Counted from the stretch's first letter, positions 42,193-51,808 are shown. The stretch is 64,000 bases of DNA from Lentzea sp. NBRC 102530 (GCF_030269365.1 NZ_BSTF01000002.1:558001-622000), one strand, 5' to 3'. Program-made: numbers and translations. The notes: generated from the sequence alone by a model not told the origin.

Positions 42193-43108
42193 GGGCGAAC
42201 ACCGCCCTCGCCAGCGCGGGCAGGGCGACGGCGAGCCGCCTGCCGTTCGACACGACGACGCGGCGGGACAGCACGTCGCAGTCCGCGTCCTCGACCAGGT
42301 CGAGGATCCGCCCGTACAGGCGGTAGGCGGTGAGCACGCACGGCCGGGAGCGCGGCGCGAGCATGCCGATGCCCGGCCACGCCCGCTCGTACACCTGCCG
42401 GGCCCGGCGCACCTGGTCCCGCAGGGCGGCGCGGACCTGCTGGTCGGCGTGTCCCCTGGCGCGGGCGTGCAGCAGGCGTTCGCGATCGACCCCGAACGCC
42501 GCGAGCTCGTCGGCGGGCAGGTACACCCGGCCGCGGTCGAGGTCCTCGCCGACGTCGCGGATGAAGTTCGTGAGCTGGAACGCGATGCCGAGCGCGGCCG
42601 CGGCGGGTTCGGCCTCCTCCCGCGAGGTGCTGGTGCCGAGCACCGGCAGCACCTGCAGGCCGATCACGGCGGCGGACCCGTGCACGTAGCGTTCGAGGTC
42701 GGCGTAGGTGGGGTAGTCGGTGACGGAGAGGTCCATCCGCATCGACGCCATGAAGTCCTGGAAGTGCTGGAGGGGGATGTCGTAGCGGTGCACGGTGTCG
42801 ACGAGCGCCGCCAGCACCGGGTCGTCCGGCGCCTCACCGGCCAGGGCGGCCCGCAGCCGCGCGTCGATCGCGGTCAGCGCCGCCGTCTTCTCGCCGAGTC
42901 CACTGTGGACGTCGTCGACCACGTCGTCCACCCAGCGGGCGAAGCCGTACAGCGCGTGCACGGCGGGCCGTTGCTCCGCGCTGAGCAACCTCGTTGCCAG
43001 GTAATAGGTCCGGCCGTGCTGGGCGTTGAGCTCGCGGCAGCGCCGGTACGCGTCGCGCAACGCCGGCGCAGTCACGCCCGCGGCGTCCAGTTCGCGTTCA
43101 GCCGACAT
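42182..43108 (-). CDS. crtB: Phytoene synthase
   Basis: From ATG 43108, seven bases after AAAGGA, the protein has 308 residues. The two Asp-rich motifs of squalene/phytoene synthases are present: DDVVDDV near residue 62 and DVGEDLDRGRVYLP near residue 185. It joins two geranylgeranyl diphosphates into phytoene. It is divergent from crtE across a 142-bp region and leads a pair with the Rieske gene. CrtE, CrtB and CrtI together supply lycopene for the rightward crtYcYd-crtU operon. Confidence 0.93.
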   Translation of the reverse strand: MSAERELDAAGVTAPALRDAYRRCRELNAQHGRTYYLATRLLSAEQRPAVHALYGFARWVDDVVDDVHSGLGEKTAALTAIDARLRAALAGEAPDDPVLAALVDTVHRYDIPLQHFQDFMASMRMDLSVTDYPTYADLERYVHGSAAVIGLQVLPVLGTSTSREEAEPAAAALGIAFQLTNFIRDVGEDLDRGRVYLPADELAAFGVDRERLLHARARGHADQQVRAALRDQVRRARQVYERAWPGIGMLAPRSRPCVLTAYRLYGRILDLVEDADCDVLSRRVVVSNGRRLAVALPALARAVFARAA

Positions 43109-43250
43109 CAGCTGTCCTTTCGCGGAGGAGGTCCCCCTCACGCTAAATCCGCGAGTTGCGCTCCGCACAACGGCGGTGCTCATCATGCAGACCCGCCGGT
43201 GCGCTGCTTAGCTCGGACGAGATGAACCCCAACTCCTCAAGGGACCGCCG
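43109..43250. promoter_or_regulatory. Divergent crtB/crtE intergenic region
   Basis: This 142-bp region must hold the promoters for both crtB (leftward) and crtE (rightward, ribosome site AAGGGA at 43239-43244). CGAGTTGCG at 43152-43160 is also found at the -35 region of the whiB-litR promoter, read in that promoter's direction. I see no strong -10 match on either strand and no perfect palindrome. Confidence 0.4.
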
Positions 43251-44321
43251 ATGTCGCTGCTGACCAGCGCTTGCCCGTCGCAGGTGGACGACTTCCGCGT
43301 CCAGCTCGACGGCGCTCTGCACGACTTCCTGCGCGTCCGCGAGGACCGCGCGCCCGAGCTCGCGGCCGAGCTGACCGGGTTGATCATGGCCGGGGGCAAG
43401 CGGATCCGGCCGACGTTCGCGTGGTGGGGCTGGCGGGCGGCCGGCGGGTCGACGCACGCGGACGACGTGGTGCGCGCGCTGGTGGCGTTGGAGCTGCTGC
43501 AGTGCTGCGCGCTCGTGCACGACGACGTGATGGACCGGTCTGCGACCAGGCGCGGCAAGCCGTCGGTGCACGAGACGTTCGCGGCCCGGCACCTGCGTGA
43601 GCGATGGGCCGGGAGCACCCGCCAGTACGGCGACTCGGCGGCGATCCTGGTCGGCGACCTCGCGCTGGCGTGGGCGGACGACGCGCTCGTCACGGCCGGG
43701 CTGCCCGCCGACGCGCTGCACCGCGCGTGGGAACCGTGGCAGTCCATGCGGACCGAGATGATCCTGGGCCAGCACCTCGACCTGCTCGCCGTCGCCCGGC
43801 GCGAGGAGTCGATGGAGCACGCCCTGCGGGTGGCCGCGCTGAAGACCGCCGCGTACACCGTGGAACGGCCGTTGCACCTCGGGGCGGCGTTGGCGGGCGC
43901 CCCGGAGGACGTCGTGGACTGCCTGCGGGCGTACGGGCACGACATCGGGGTCGCGTTCCAGCTGCGGGACGACCTGATCGGGGTGTTCGGCGACCCGTCG
44001 GTCACCGGCAAGCCGGTGGGGGAGGACCTGCGGGAGGGCAAGCGGACGCCGTTGATGTCGATCGCGCTCTCCCGCGCGCAGGGCAAACCTGCGGCGTTGA
44101 GGACACTCCGGCGTTGCCTGGAGAGCGGGGACAAGAGCGAGAGGATGATCGACGACGTGTGTGCGTTGCTCGTCGACCTGGGTGCGGTCGCCGTGGTGGA
44201 GAAGCACATCGCCCGGCTGGCGGAGTCGGGGCTCGCGGCGCTGGACCGCGCGGCGATCGACGCCGACGCACGCCACGCGCTGGTGCGCCTCGCCGGCCGT
44301 GCCGTGGCGAGGACGACCTGA
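43251..44321 (+). CDS. crtE: Geranylgeranyl diphosphate synthase
   Basis: The 356-residue trans-prenyltransferase has the first Asp-rich motif in CALVHDDVMDRSATRRGKPS (near residue 88) and the second in FQLRDDLIGVFGDP (near 243). It condenses isopentenyl units to a C20 diphosphate. The neighbours crtB and crtI fix its role in carotenoid synthesis. Its TGA overlaps the crtI ATG by one base, so the two are coupled. AAGGGA precedes the ATG. Confidence 0.92.
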   Translation: MSLLTSACPSQVDDFRVQLDGALHDFLRVREDRAPELAAELTGLIMAGGKRIRPTFAWWGWRAAGGSTHADDVVRALVALELLQCCALVHDDVMDRSATRRGKPSVHETFAARHLRERWAGSTRQYGDSAAILVGDLALAWADDALVTAGLPADALHRAWEPWQSMRTEMILGQHLDLLAVARREESMEHALRVAALKTAAYTVERPLHLGAALAGAPEDVVDCLRAYGHDIGVAFQLRDDLIGVFGDPSVTGKPVGEDLREGKRTPLMSIALSRAQGKPAALRTLRRCLESGDKSERMIDDVCALLVDLGAVAVVEKHIARLAESGLAALDRAAIDADARHALVRLAGRAVARTT

Positions 44322-45781
44322 TGGTGAACGTGGTGAAGGGCCGCACGGACCACGTGGTCGTTGTGGGTGCCGGTCTCTCGGGCTTGTCGGCGGCGTTGCA
44401 CCTGCGCGGCGCCGGGCACGAGGTGACGGTCCTCGAACGGCAGCCGCACCCCGGCGGGCTCGCGGGCCGCCTCGACGTGGACGGGCACCGGATCGACACC
44501 GGGCCGACCGTGCTGACCATGCCCGAACTGCTCGAGGACGCGTTCGCCGCCGTCGGGTCGAAGCTCGAGGACCACCTGGAACTGCTGCCGCTGCACCCGG
44601 CCTACCGCGCGTCGTTCGCCGACGGCACGGCGCTCGACGTGCACACCGACGCGGACCGGATGGAGCAGGCGGTCCGCGACTTCGCCGGGGACCGCGAGGC
44701 GCAGGGGTACCGCGACCTGCGGGCGTGGCTGACGAAGCTGTACGAGGTGGAGCGCGACAGGTTCATCGGCGCGAGCTTCGACTCGCCGCTCGACCTGGCC
44801 GGGCCGGACCTCGTGCGGCTCACCCGCCTGGGCGGATTCGGGTCGCTCGACAAGGCCGTCGGGCGGTTCCTGCGCGACGAACGGCTGCGGCGCGTCTTCA
44901 CGTTCCAGGCGCTGTACGCGGGGGTGGCGCCGAAGGACGCGCTGGCCGCCTACGCCGTGATCGCCTACATGGACACCGTGGCGGGAGTGTGGTTCCCGCG
45001 CGGCGGGATGCGGGCGGTACCGCAGGCGCTGGCCGACGCGGCCGCGGACGCCGGGGTGCGGTTCCACCACGGCGTCGAGGTCACCGAACTGGAACGCACC
45101 GGCGCGCGGGTCAGCGCGGTGCGGGCGGGGACCAGATTCCCCTGTGACGCGGTCGTTCTCGCCACCGGGCCCGCGCAGAGCAGCAGGTTGTTGCGCGGCC
45201 GGCCACGCCGGATCCGGCCGCTGCGGTGGTCGCCGTCGGCGGTGGTCGTGCACCTCAGCGCCCGTGCGGTGGCGGACGACCTCGCGCACCACACGATCTC
45301 GTTCGGCGGCAGCTGGAACGGCACGTTCGACGAGATCATCAAGCGGGGCAGGCTGATGAGCGACCCGTCGTTGCTGCTCACCACCCCGACGTTGACCGAC
45401 CCCGCGCTCGCGCCGGACGGGCGGCACCTGCAGTACCTGCTGGCGCCGTGCCCGAACCTCGACACCGCGCCGTTGCGCTGGGACAGGCTGGCCTCGCGGT
45501 ACGCGGAGGAGCTCGTGGACGAGATGGTGGCGCGCAAGCTCCTCGTGGACGCCGAACCGCTCGCGGTGGTGACGCCGGACGACTGGGCCCGCGACGGCCA
45601 GGCCGCGGGAACGCCGTTCTCCGCCGCTCACACGTTCGCGCAGACCGGTCCGTTCCGGCCGGGCAACCTGCCGTTCCGGGACGGGAACGTGGTGCTGGCG
45701 GGCAGCGGGACCACGCCCGGTGTCGGGATCCCGCCGGTGCTGATCTCGGGGAGGCTTGCCGCCGAACGGCTCCGCCGGTGA
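44321..45781 (+). CDS. crtI: Phytoene desaturase
   Basis: The 486-residue FAD protein has the motif VVVGAGLSGLSAALHLRGAG (about residues 13-32), PGGLAGRLDVDGHRIDTGPT and the C-terminal LAGSGTTPGVGIPPVLISGR that closes the FAD site. These are the CrtI features. It desaturates phytoene to lycopene. It starts one base before the end of crtE. Its stop overlaps a LacI-like palindrome (45780-45791) that belongs to the next gene's upstream region. Confidence 0.92.
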   Translation: MVNVVKGRTDHVVVVGAGLSGLSAALHLRGAGHEVTVLERQPHPGGLAGRLDVDGHRIDTGPTVLTMPELLEDAFAAVGSKLEDHLELLPLHPAYRASFADGTALDVHTDADRMEQAVRDFAGDREAQGYRDLRAWLTKLYEVERDRFIGASFDSPLDLAGPDLVRLTRLGGFGSLDKAVGRFLRDERLRRVFTFQALYAGVAPKDALAAYAVIAYMDTVAGVWFPRGGMRAVPQALADAAADAGVRFHHGVEVTELERTGARVSAVRAGTRFPCDAVVLATGPAQSSRLLRGRPRRIRPLRWSPSAVVVHLSARAVADDLAHHTISFGGSWNGTFDEIIKRGRLMSDPSLLLTTPTLTDPALAPDGRHLQYLLAPCPNLDTAPLRWDRLASRYAEELVDEMVARKLLVDAEPLAVVTPDDWARDGQAAGTPFSAAHTFAQTGPFRPGNLPFRDGNVVLAGSGTTPGVGIPPVLISGRLAAERLRR

Positions 45782-45791
45782 GAGCGCTTTC
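45780..45791. promoter_or_regulatory. LacI-type operator-like site
   Basis: GAGAGCGCTTTC matches the half-site pattern GAGAGC/GCTCTC at all but one position. It lies 39 bp before the GTG of the exported hydrolase. The same motif occurs near the GH2 gene, its LacI regulator and the discoidin gene. Confidence 0.4.
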
Positions 45792-45830
45792 TCGCTAGGT
45801 TGGGCCGCACGACGAGCTGCAGGGGGCGTT

Positions 45831-47201
45831 GTGCGGTCGGTGAAGCGGGTACTGGCGTTGTCCGTCGCGGTGCTGGTGTTCGCGGGGGGCGTGGCGCACG
45901 CCGAGGCGCACTCCCTCGCGTGGGCGCCCTGCCAGGACAACCCGGACGGTGAGTGCGCGACGCTGACCGTGCCGCTGGACTGGGCGAAGCCGCGGGGCGC
46001 GAAGATCGACCTCGCGATCGCCCGGCACAGGGCCACCGATCCGTCCCGGCGGATCGGTGTGCTCGTCGTCGACCCCGGCGGGCCGGGCGGGTCGGCGGCG
46101 GAGTTCGCGTTGTCCGGGCTGTTCAGCGCGGAGGTGCGGGCGCGGTTCGACATCGTCGGCGTCGACCAGCGCGGTACCGGTGGCAGCCAGGCGATCCGCT
46201 GCGACGACCTGGTCTTCGGCGGTCCGTCGATCCACCCCGCGGACGAGGCCGGGTTCGACGCGTTGCTGCGGCACAACCGGGACGTCCTGGAGAAGTGCCG
46301 CGAGCGCAGCGGTCCGGTGTTCGACCACGCCGACGGCGCGTCGGTGGCGCGGGACCTGGACGCGGCGCGCCGGGCGCTGGGTGAACGGAGGATCAGCTAC
46401 TTCGGGTTGTCGTACGGCACGACGTTCGGGCAGGTGTACGCCGAACGCTTCGGCCGCAACCTGAGGGCGATGGTGCTCGACAGCGTGGTCGACCACAGCG
46501 CGGACCTCCTGCGGTTCGTGGGAGACCGGGCGGCGGCCTCGGACGACGCGTTCCGCGAGTTCGAGAAGTGGTGTGCGGGCAGCACCGAATGCGCTGTGCA
46601 CGGTCAGGACGTGCGGGCGGCGTGGGAGGCGGCGCTGGTGCGCGCCGACGCCGAACCGGGTGGTCGGCAAAGCTTGTTGGACAGCATGTACTTCGCGTTG
46701 CGCGGCCCGGACTGGTTCTACGCCGCCGATCTCATCACCGGCACGCCGACGGCGAGGGGCCTGGCCTTCGAACCGAACTACGAGTCGGTCCGGCTGGCCA
46801 GCGTGTGCCAGGACTTCTCGTTGCGCCTGGAGAACTTCCGCGACTACCAGCGGATGCGGGAGGACGAGCTGCGCCGCGCACCGATCATGCGTGGCAGCTT
46901 CCTCGGCCACGACGAGGCGACCGCGTGCGCCGGGGTGGAGGGCAGGCCCGCCAACCCGCCGCACCGCCTCGACATCGGGGACGCACCGAAGATCATGGTG
47001 ATCAACGCGAGGTACGACCCGACCACCCCGCACGAGTGGGCGGTCAGCATCAGGAAGCAGGCGCCGCGCAACACGGCGTTGCTCACCTACGAGGGCTGGG
47101 GCCACATCGCCTACCCGCGCAGCGCCTGCACCAGGTCCAACGTCGACGACTACCTGCTGGACCTGAGGACTCCCGCCGTCAGCTGCCCTGCCGTGCCTTA
47201 G
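45831..47201 (+). CDS. Exported TAP-like alpha/beta-hydrolase (tripeptidyl aminopeptidase type)
   Basis: The GTG at 45831 follows AGGGGG and gives 456 residues with a Sec signal (VLALSVAVLVFAGGVAHAEA). The hydrolase fold has VVDPGGPGGSA (oxyanion region), the nucleophile in FGLSYGTTFG, the acid in NARYDPTTP and the base in GWGHIAYP, plus a C-terminal TAP-like domain. Secreted members of this family release tripeptides or hydrolyse esters. A GTG nine bases downstream (45840) is an alternative start. It is probably not part of carotenoid synthesis despite following crtI closely. Confidence 0.87.
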   Translation: MRSVKRVLALSVAVLVFAGGVAHAEAHSLAWAPCQDNPDGECATLTVPLDWAKPRGAKIDLAIARHRATDPSRRIGVLVVDPGGPGGSAAEFALSGLFSAEVRARFDIVGVDQRGTGGSQAIRCDDLVFGGPSIHPADEAGFDALLRHNRDVLEKCRERSGPVFDHADGASVARDLDAARRALGERRISYFGLSYGTTFGQVYAERFGRNLRAMVLDSVVDHSADLLRFVGDRAAASDDAFREFEKWCAGSTECAVHGQDVRAAWEAALVRADAEPGGRQSLLDSMYFALRGPDWFYAADLITGTPTARGLAFEPNYESVRLASVCQDFSLRLENFRDYQRMREDELRRAPIMRGSFLGHDEATACAGVEGRPANPPHRLDIGDAPKIMVINARYDPTTPHEWAVSIRKQAPRNTALLTYEGWGHIAYPRSACTRSNVDDYLLDLRTPAVSCPAVP

Positions 47202-48525
47202 CGATGTGCGCCCGGTACCAGTGGTAGCTGGCCCGCGGAGTGCGTTGCAGCGTCTGGTAGTCGACGTGCACCAGGCCGAACCGGTGCTTGTAGCCGTGCG
47301 CCCACTCGAAGTTGTCGAGCAGCGACCAGCAGAAGTAGCCCCGCAGGTCGACCCCCGCCGCCTGCGCGGCCGCGATGTGGTCACCGAGGAACGCGATCCG
47401 TTCGGCGTCCTCGAAGTCGGCGTTGTCGGGGTAGACGCAGCCGTTCTCGGTGACGTAGACCGGCGGCAGGCCGGGGTGGCGGGCCTTCAGGTCCGCCAGC
47501 GCGACCGTCATGCCCTCGGGTTCGACGGGCCAGCCCATGCCGGTGCGCGGGACGTCCGGCAGCCGCGTCGTGTCGACGCCGATGTCGTGGGCCGTGCGCT
47601 TGGCCGGGTCTGGCTCGCGGTGCGGGGCGTCGGCGACGTGCAGCCGGTAGTAGTAGTTGAGGCCGACGTAGTCCAGCGGCTGGCCGATCACCTCCAGGTC
47701 GCCGTCGTGCCGGAACGAGAAGTCGCTGATGTCGCCGAACATCGACGTCATCTCGTCCGGGTACGCGCCGCCGAACAGCGGGTCGGTGAACTGGCGGCGC
47801 AGCAGGACGTCCTGCCGGGTCGCGGCGGCCACGTCGGCGGGCGAGTCGGTGACCGGCACGGCGGGGGACTGGTTCAGCACGATGCCGAACTCGCCGGGCT
47901 CGCCGCCCGCGCGCATCGCCTGCACCGCCAGGCCGTGGCCGAGCAGCAGGTGGTGCGCGGCCGCCAGCGAGCCGTGGCCCTCACGGGCACCGGGCGCGTG
48001 CCGGCCCTCGCCGTAGCCGACGACCGCCGAGCAGTACGGCTCGTTCAGCGTCGTCCACTTGCGGACGACGTCCCCGAGTTCGTCGTGCACGAGGGCGGCG
48101 TAGTCGGCGAACCAGCCCGCCGTCGACCGGGTGCGCCAGCCGCCCTCGTCCTCGAGCGCCTGCGGCAGGTCCCAGTGGTACAGCGTGACGAACGGCTCGA
48201 TCCCGTTGTCCAGCAACGACTCCACCAGCCTGCGGTAGAAGTCGAGGCCGCGCCGCTCGATCCTGCCCCGTCCTTCCGGCTGGACCCGCGACCACGACAC
48301 CGAGAACCGGTACGCGTCGACGCCCAGGTCGACGAGCAGCCGCACGTCCTCGGCCCAGCGGTGGTAGTGGTCGGCCGCCACGTCGCCGGTGTCGCCGTTC
48401 GCCACGGCCCCCGGCACCTGCGCGAAGGTGTCCCAGATGGACGGTCCGCGGCCGTCGTCCCGTGCCGCCCCTTCGATCTGGAAGGCCGAGGTCGCCACGC
48501 CCCAGCGGAAAGCCGGATTGCTCAC
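47179..48525 (-). CDS. GH1 beta-glucosidase
   Basis: I place the start at GTG 48525, eight bases after GGAGA; a TTG 12 bases upstream is less likely. The 448-residue enzyme has the GH1 N-terminal FRWGVATSAFQIEGA, the acid/base Glu in TLNEPY (near residue 162) and the nucleophile Glu in VTENGC (near 363). There is no signal peptide, so it hydrolyses imported beta-glucosides in the cytoplasm. It is the last gene of the ABC importer operon, as bglC is in the Streptomyces cebEFG-bglC locus. Cellobiose or short beta-glucan fragments are the likely substrates. Confidence 0.93.
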   Translation of the reverse strand: MSNPAFRWGVATSAFQIEGAARDDGRGPSIWDTFAQVPGAVANGDTGDVAADHYHRWAEDVRLLVDLGVDAYRFSVSWSRVQPEGRGRIERRGLDFYRRLVESLLDNGIEPFVTLYHWDLPQALEDEGGWRTRSTAGWFADYAALVHDELGDVVRKWTTLNEPYCSAVVGYGEGRHAPGAREGHGSLAAAHHLLLGHGLAVQAMRAGGEPGEFGIVLNQSPAVPVTDSPADVAAATRQDVLLRRQFTDPLFGGAYPDEMTSMFGDISDFSFRHDGDLEVIGQPLDYVGLNYYYRLHVADAPHREPDPAKRTAHDIGVDTTRLPDVPRTGMGWPVEPEGMTVALADLKARHPGLPPVYVTENGCVYPDNADFEDAERIAFLGDHIAAAQAAGVDLRGYFCWSLLDNFEWAHGYKHRFGLVHVDYQTLQRTPRASYHWYRAHIAKARQGS

Positions 48526-48543
48526 AACAGTCTCCAAAAGAGG

Positions 48544-49431
48544 TCAGCCCTTGACGGCGCCGGACATGATGCCGCCGACGATCTGGCGGCCGAACAGCAG
48601 GAACACGGCCAGCACGGGTACCGTGCCGATCGTCGCGGCGGTCAGCACCAGCGTGTAGTCGGTGGTGTAGCCGCTGGCCAAGGTGGACAGCGCGGTCTGC
48701 ACGGTCGGGTTCTCCGGCGTGAGCACGACCAGCGGCCAGAAGAAGTCGTTCCAGGCCTGCATGAACGTGAACAGCCCCAGCACCGCGGCCGCCGGACGGG
48801 CCGCCGGCAGCGCGACGTGCCAGAACAGCCGCAGCGAGTGGCAGCCGTCCATCCGGCCCGCCTCCAGCAGTTCGTCCGGGATCGCCCGCTCGAAGTACTG
48901 GCGCATGAAGAACACGCCGAACGCGGTCACGAGCCCCGGCACGATCACCGCGTGGATCTCACCGGCCCAGCCGAACTCGGCCATCATCATGTAGAGCGGG
49001 ATGATGCCGAGCTCGGTCGGGATCGCCTGCGTGCCGATGATCAGCAGCAACAACACGTTGCGGCCGCGGAACTTCAGCTTGGCGAACGCGAACCCGGCGA
49101 GCGTCGAGAACAGCACGACCGAGACCGTCACCGTGCCCGCGACGACGATCGAGTTCAGCAACGCCAGCCCGAAGTCGGTGGTGTCGAAGACGCGGGCGAT
49201 GTTCGCGAACAGGTGACCGCCCGGCACCAGCACGGGCGGCACGCTGTCGATCGCGTCCGGTGTCTGCGAGGACACCACGAACGACCAGTACACGGGGAAG
49301 GCCGACCCGGCGAGCACGGCGATCAGGGCGGCGTAGGTCCACGGCCCGGCGACGCGCCTGGCCAGTCTGCGCGCCCTGCCGGCGGGCCCGGTGGGCCGCG
49401 CCGGGGCGGGACGTTCCAGCACAGCGGTCAT
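48544..49431 (-). CDS. Sugar ABC transporter permease (CUT1, MalG/CebG-like)
   Basis: From ATG 49431 the protein has 295 residues with six membrane helices. The EAA loop is visible as ELLEAGRMDGCHSLRLFWHV, where the coupling helix contacts the ATPase. It is the second permease of the importer, 5 nt after the first and 18 nt before the glucosidase start. No ATP-binding gene is in the cluster; Streptomyces CUT1 systems often share the MsiK ATPase encoded elsewhere, which would fit here. Confidence 0.92.
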   Translation of the reverse strand: MTAVLERPAPARPTGPAGRARRLARRVAGPWTYAALIAVLAGSAFPVYWSFVVSSQTPDAIDSVPPVLVPGGHLFANIARVFDTTDFGLALLNSIVVAGTVTVSVVLFSTLAGFAFAKLKFRGRNVLLLLIIGTQAIPTELGIIPLYMMMAEFGWAGEIHAVIVPGLVTAFGVFFMRQYFERAIPDELLEAGRMDGCHSLRLFWHVALPAARPAAAVLGLFTFMQAWNDFFWPLVVLTPENPTVQTALSTLASGYTTDYTLVLTAATIGTVPVLAVFLLFGRQIVGGIMSGAVKG

Positions 49432-49436
49432 GGGGG

Positions 49437-50357
49437 TCACTCCGTCCGGATCCGTTTGGTCACCAGGTAGCCGATCCCGGCGACGATCACCGTGGCGACG
49501 GCCAGCACGACCGCGATGGACGAGCTGTAGCCGAAGTCGTACTTCGTGAAGCCCTGCTCGTAGAGGTAGAGCGCCGCGGTCTGGAACTGCCGGTCGGAAC
49601 CACCCGTCGCGGCCGCCGCACCGGGGTTGAACAGCAACGGCTCGGCGAGCAGGCGCATGTTGCCGGTGGTCGCGATGATCGTCGTGAAGATGATCTGCGG
49701 CCGCAGCAGCGGAACGGTGATGCGCCAGAACTGCTGACGGCCGCTCGCCCCGTCCAGCGTGGCCGCCTCGTACAGCGACGGCGAGATCGCCTGCATCGAC
49801 GCCAGGAAGATCAGCGCGTGGTAGCCGGTCCAGCGCCACACCACCATCACGGCGATCGCGATGTGCGACGACGCCGTGCCGGCCTGCCAGTCGATCTGCC
49901 CGGCGCCGAACAGCCCGAGCACCCAGTTGATCAGACCGAAGTCGCGGCCGAACAGCTGCGCGAAGATGATCGTCACCGCCGCCACCGAGGTGATGTTCGG
50001 CAGGATCACCCCCATCCGGAACAGCGTCCGGGTGCGGACCTTGCGGTTGAGCAGCTGCGCTATGAACAACGCGAACAGGATCTGCGGGACCGTGGTCAGC
50101 AGCCACAGGCTGAGCGTGTTGCCCATGGCGTTCCAGAAGTACGGGTCCGCCATCAGCTTCGCGTAGTTGTCGAACCAGACGAGCTTCGCCGCGGCCTCGT
50201 CGAGCAGGTTGCGCTCCTGCAACGAGACCCAGATGGTGTAGAGCAGGGGGAACAGCCCGAAGACACCGAAGATCAGGAAGTACGGTGCCACGTAACCGTA
50301 GGGCGCGAACTTCGTGTCCCAGCGGTGCCTTCGGGTCGTCTTGTCGATCACTGCCAT
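49437..50357 (-). CDS. Sugar ABC transporter permease (CUT1, MalF/CebF-like)
   Basis: The 306-residue protein has six membrane helices and the EAA loop LYEAATLDGASGRQQFWRIT. It pairs with the following permease to form the membrane channel for an oligosaccharide importer. It lies 9 nt after the binding-protein gene and 5 nt before the next permease gene, in the operon binding protein-permease-permease-glucosidase. Confidence 0.92.
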   Translation of the reverse strand: MAVIDKTTRRHRWDTKFAPYGYVAPYFLIFGVFGLFPLLYTIWVSLQERNLLDEAAAKLVWFDNYAKLMADPYFWNAMGNTLSLWLLTTVPQILFALFIAQLLNRKVRTRTLFRMGVILPNITSVAAVTIIFAQLFGRDFGLINWVLGLFGAGQIDWQAGTASSHIAIAVMVVWRWTGYHALIFLASMQAISPSLYEAATLDGASGRQQFWRITVPLLRPQIIFTTIIATTGNMRLLAEPLLFNPGAAAATGGSDRQFQTAALYLYEQGFTKYDFGYSSSIAVVLAVATVIVAGIGYLVTKRIRTE

Positions 50358-50366
50358 GTCAGCGGA

Positions 50367-51623
50367 TCACTTCTGCACGTCGCCGACGAACTGGCGCCAC
50401 GAGTCCTCGCCGTTCTGCTTGCCCTGCTCGACGCGCTGCATCGCGTTGCCGATCGCGGTCTGGATGTCGCCCGCCTTCGGACCCTGGTACTGCGGGTTGA
50501 GCTTCTTCGCCGCGTCGGTGAACAGCTTGCCGATCGGGGCGTCGTTGAAGTACGGGTTCTTGAAGTCCACGATGGACGGGTCCTCGTACAGCTTCGGGAT
50601 CGACGGCAGCAGCCCGGCGCTCTTGAACACCTTGGCCTGCTGCTCGGGCGCGGTCAGCCACGCCGCCAGCTCCACGGCCTTGTCGACGTTCTTGCCGGAC
50701 TTCGGCACCGTGAGGTAAGAGCCGCCCCAGTTGCCGCCACCGCCGGGCACGGACGTGACGTCCCACTTGCCCGCAGCCTCCGGGCCGGCCTGGTCCTTGA
50801 TCTTGGCCATCTGCCAGGCGGGGCACGTGACGGTCGCGAACTGGCCCTGCTTGAACCCGGTGTTCCAGACGGGCGTGGAGTACAGCAGCTTCGAGGACAG
50901 GCCCGCGTTCACCCCGTCGACGACGAGGTTCCAGGCGTCCTTGACCTCCTTGTTCTCGCCCACGACGATCTTGTCGGACTTGTCGTAGTAGCCGACCGAG
51001 GCCTGGCCGACGATCGCGTTGAGCACGGTCGGGCCGCCGTCGAACCACTTCACGCCCTCGGGCGCCTTCTCCTGGAACTTCTTGCCCGCGTTCATGAAGT
51101 CCTGCCAGGTCGGCCAGAGCGCGGCGACCTGGTCGCGGTCGGCGGGCAGGCCCGCGTTCTGCAGCAGGTCGCGGCGGTAGCAGATGGCGAGGCCGCCGAC
51201 GTCGGTGCCGTAGCCGATCTGCTTGCCGTCCTTGCTGAGCGAGCCCTCCCACTTCCACGGCAGCCAGCGCTCCTTGAGCTGGTCACCGCCCTTGGTGTTG
51301 AGGTCGACGAACTTGTCGGGCGTGGCCTTGAACTGGTTGATGTACCCCGTGTCGACGGCCTCGATGTCGGCCGCGCCGCTGCTGGTGGCGAGGTGCGCGG
51401 CGAGGTTCTTGTGGTGGTCGGAGTAGGAGGCCGTCCGGTCGCTGATCTCGACGTCGGGGTGCGCCGCCGCGTACTCCTTGAGCAGTTCGGCGTACCCGAA
51501 GTTGCCGAACAACCCGATGGTGAGCTTGGTCTTGCCGCCGGACGCGGTGTCGCTGCCGCAACCGGCGAGCACCACGGCGGTCGCGAGCGCGACACAGCCG
51601 AGTGCGAGTGCTTTGGGGCGCAT
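50367..51623 (-). CDS. Sugar-binding lipoprotein of the CUT1 importer (CebE-like)
   Basis: The 418-residue extracellular binding protein has a lipobox at VVLAGC (Cys about 22), so it is anchored to the outer face of the membrane. Its fold is that of family 1 solute-binding proteins, with WPTWQDFMNAGKKFQ and a C-terminal WLTAPEQQAKVF. Gene order with two permeases, a GH1 glucosidase and a divergent LacI protein matches the cellobiose system of Streptomyces. Ligand identity is inferred from that order only. Confidence 0.92.
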   Translation of the reverse strand: MRPKALALGCVALATAVVLAGCGSDTASGGKTKLTIGLFGNFGYAELLKEYAAAHPDVEISDRTASYSDHHKNLAAHLATSSGAADIEAVDTGYINQFKATPDKFVDLNTKGGDQLKERWLPWKWEGSLSKDGKQIGYGTDVGGLAICYRRDLLQNAGLPADRDQVAALWPTWQDFMNAGKKFQEKAPEGVKWFDGGPTVLNAIVGQASVGYYDKSDKIVVGENKEVKDAWNLVVDGVNAGLSSKLLYSTPVWNTGFKQGQFATVTCPAWQMAKIKDQAGPEAAGKWDVTSVPGGGGNWGGSYLTVPKSGKNVDKAVELAAWLTAPEQQAKVFKSAGLLPSIPKLYEDPSIVDFKNPYFNDAPIGKLFTDAAKKLNPQYQGPKAGDIQTAIGNAMQRVEQGKQNGEDSWRQFVGDVQK

Positions 51624-51796
51624 TTCCAGGCCTCCGTTGGTTTCTGGGCGCGCTGAAGAAAGGTCAAGTGGTGGTGCGGGAAGGTGTGTGGCGCCTATGA
51701 CAGCGGTGTTGCGCGGCGTCAGTCAAGTAACGAACTGATAAACAGATCAACTTCGGCAGGCGTTTGACTAGGAGAACTGCTGCTCGTACGGTCTAT

Positions 51797-51808
51797 GTAA
51801 CCGCTTAC
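51797..51808. promoter_or_regulatory. LacI-family operator in the importer/LacI divergent region
   Basis: GTAACCGCTTAC has the arms GTAA and TTAC around a CG-centred core, the standard LacI/GalR operator form. It is 19 bp upstream of the lacI-like ATG and 174 bp from the importer start, so it probably mediates autoregulation and, with a second site not seen, importer control. Confidence 0.6.
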
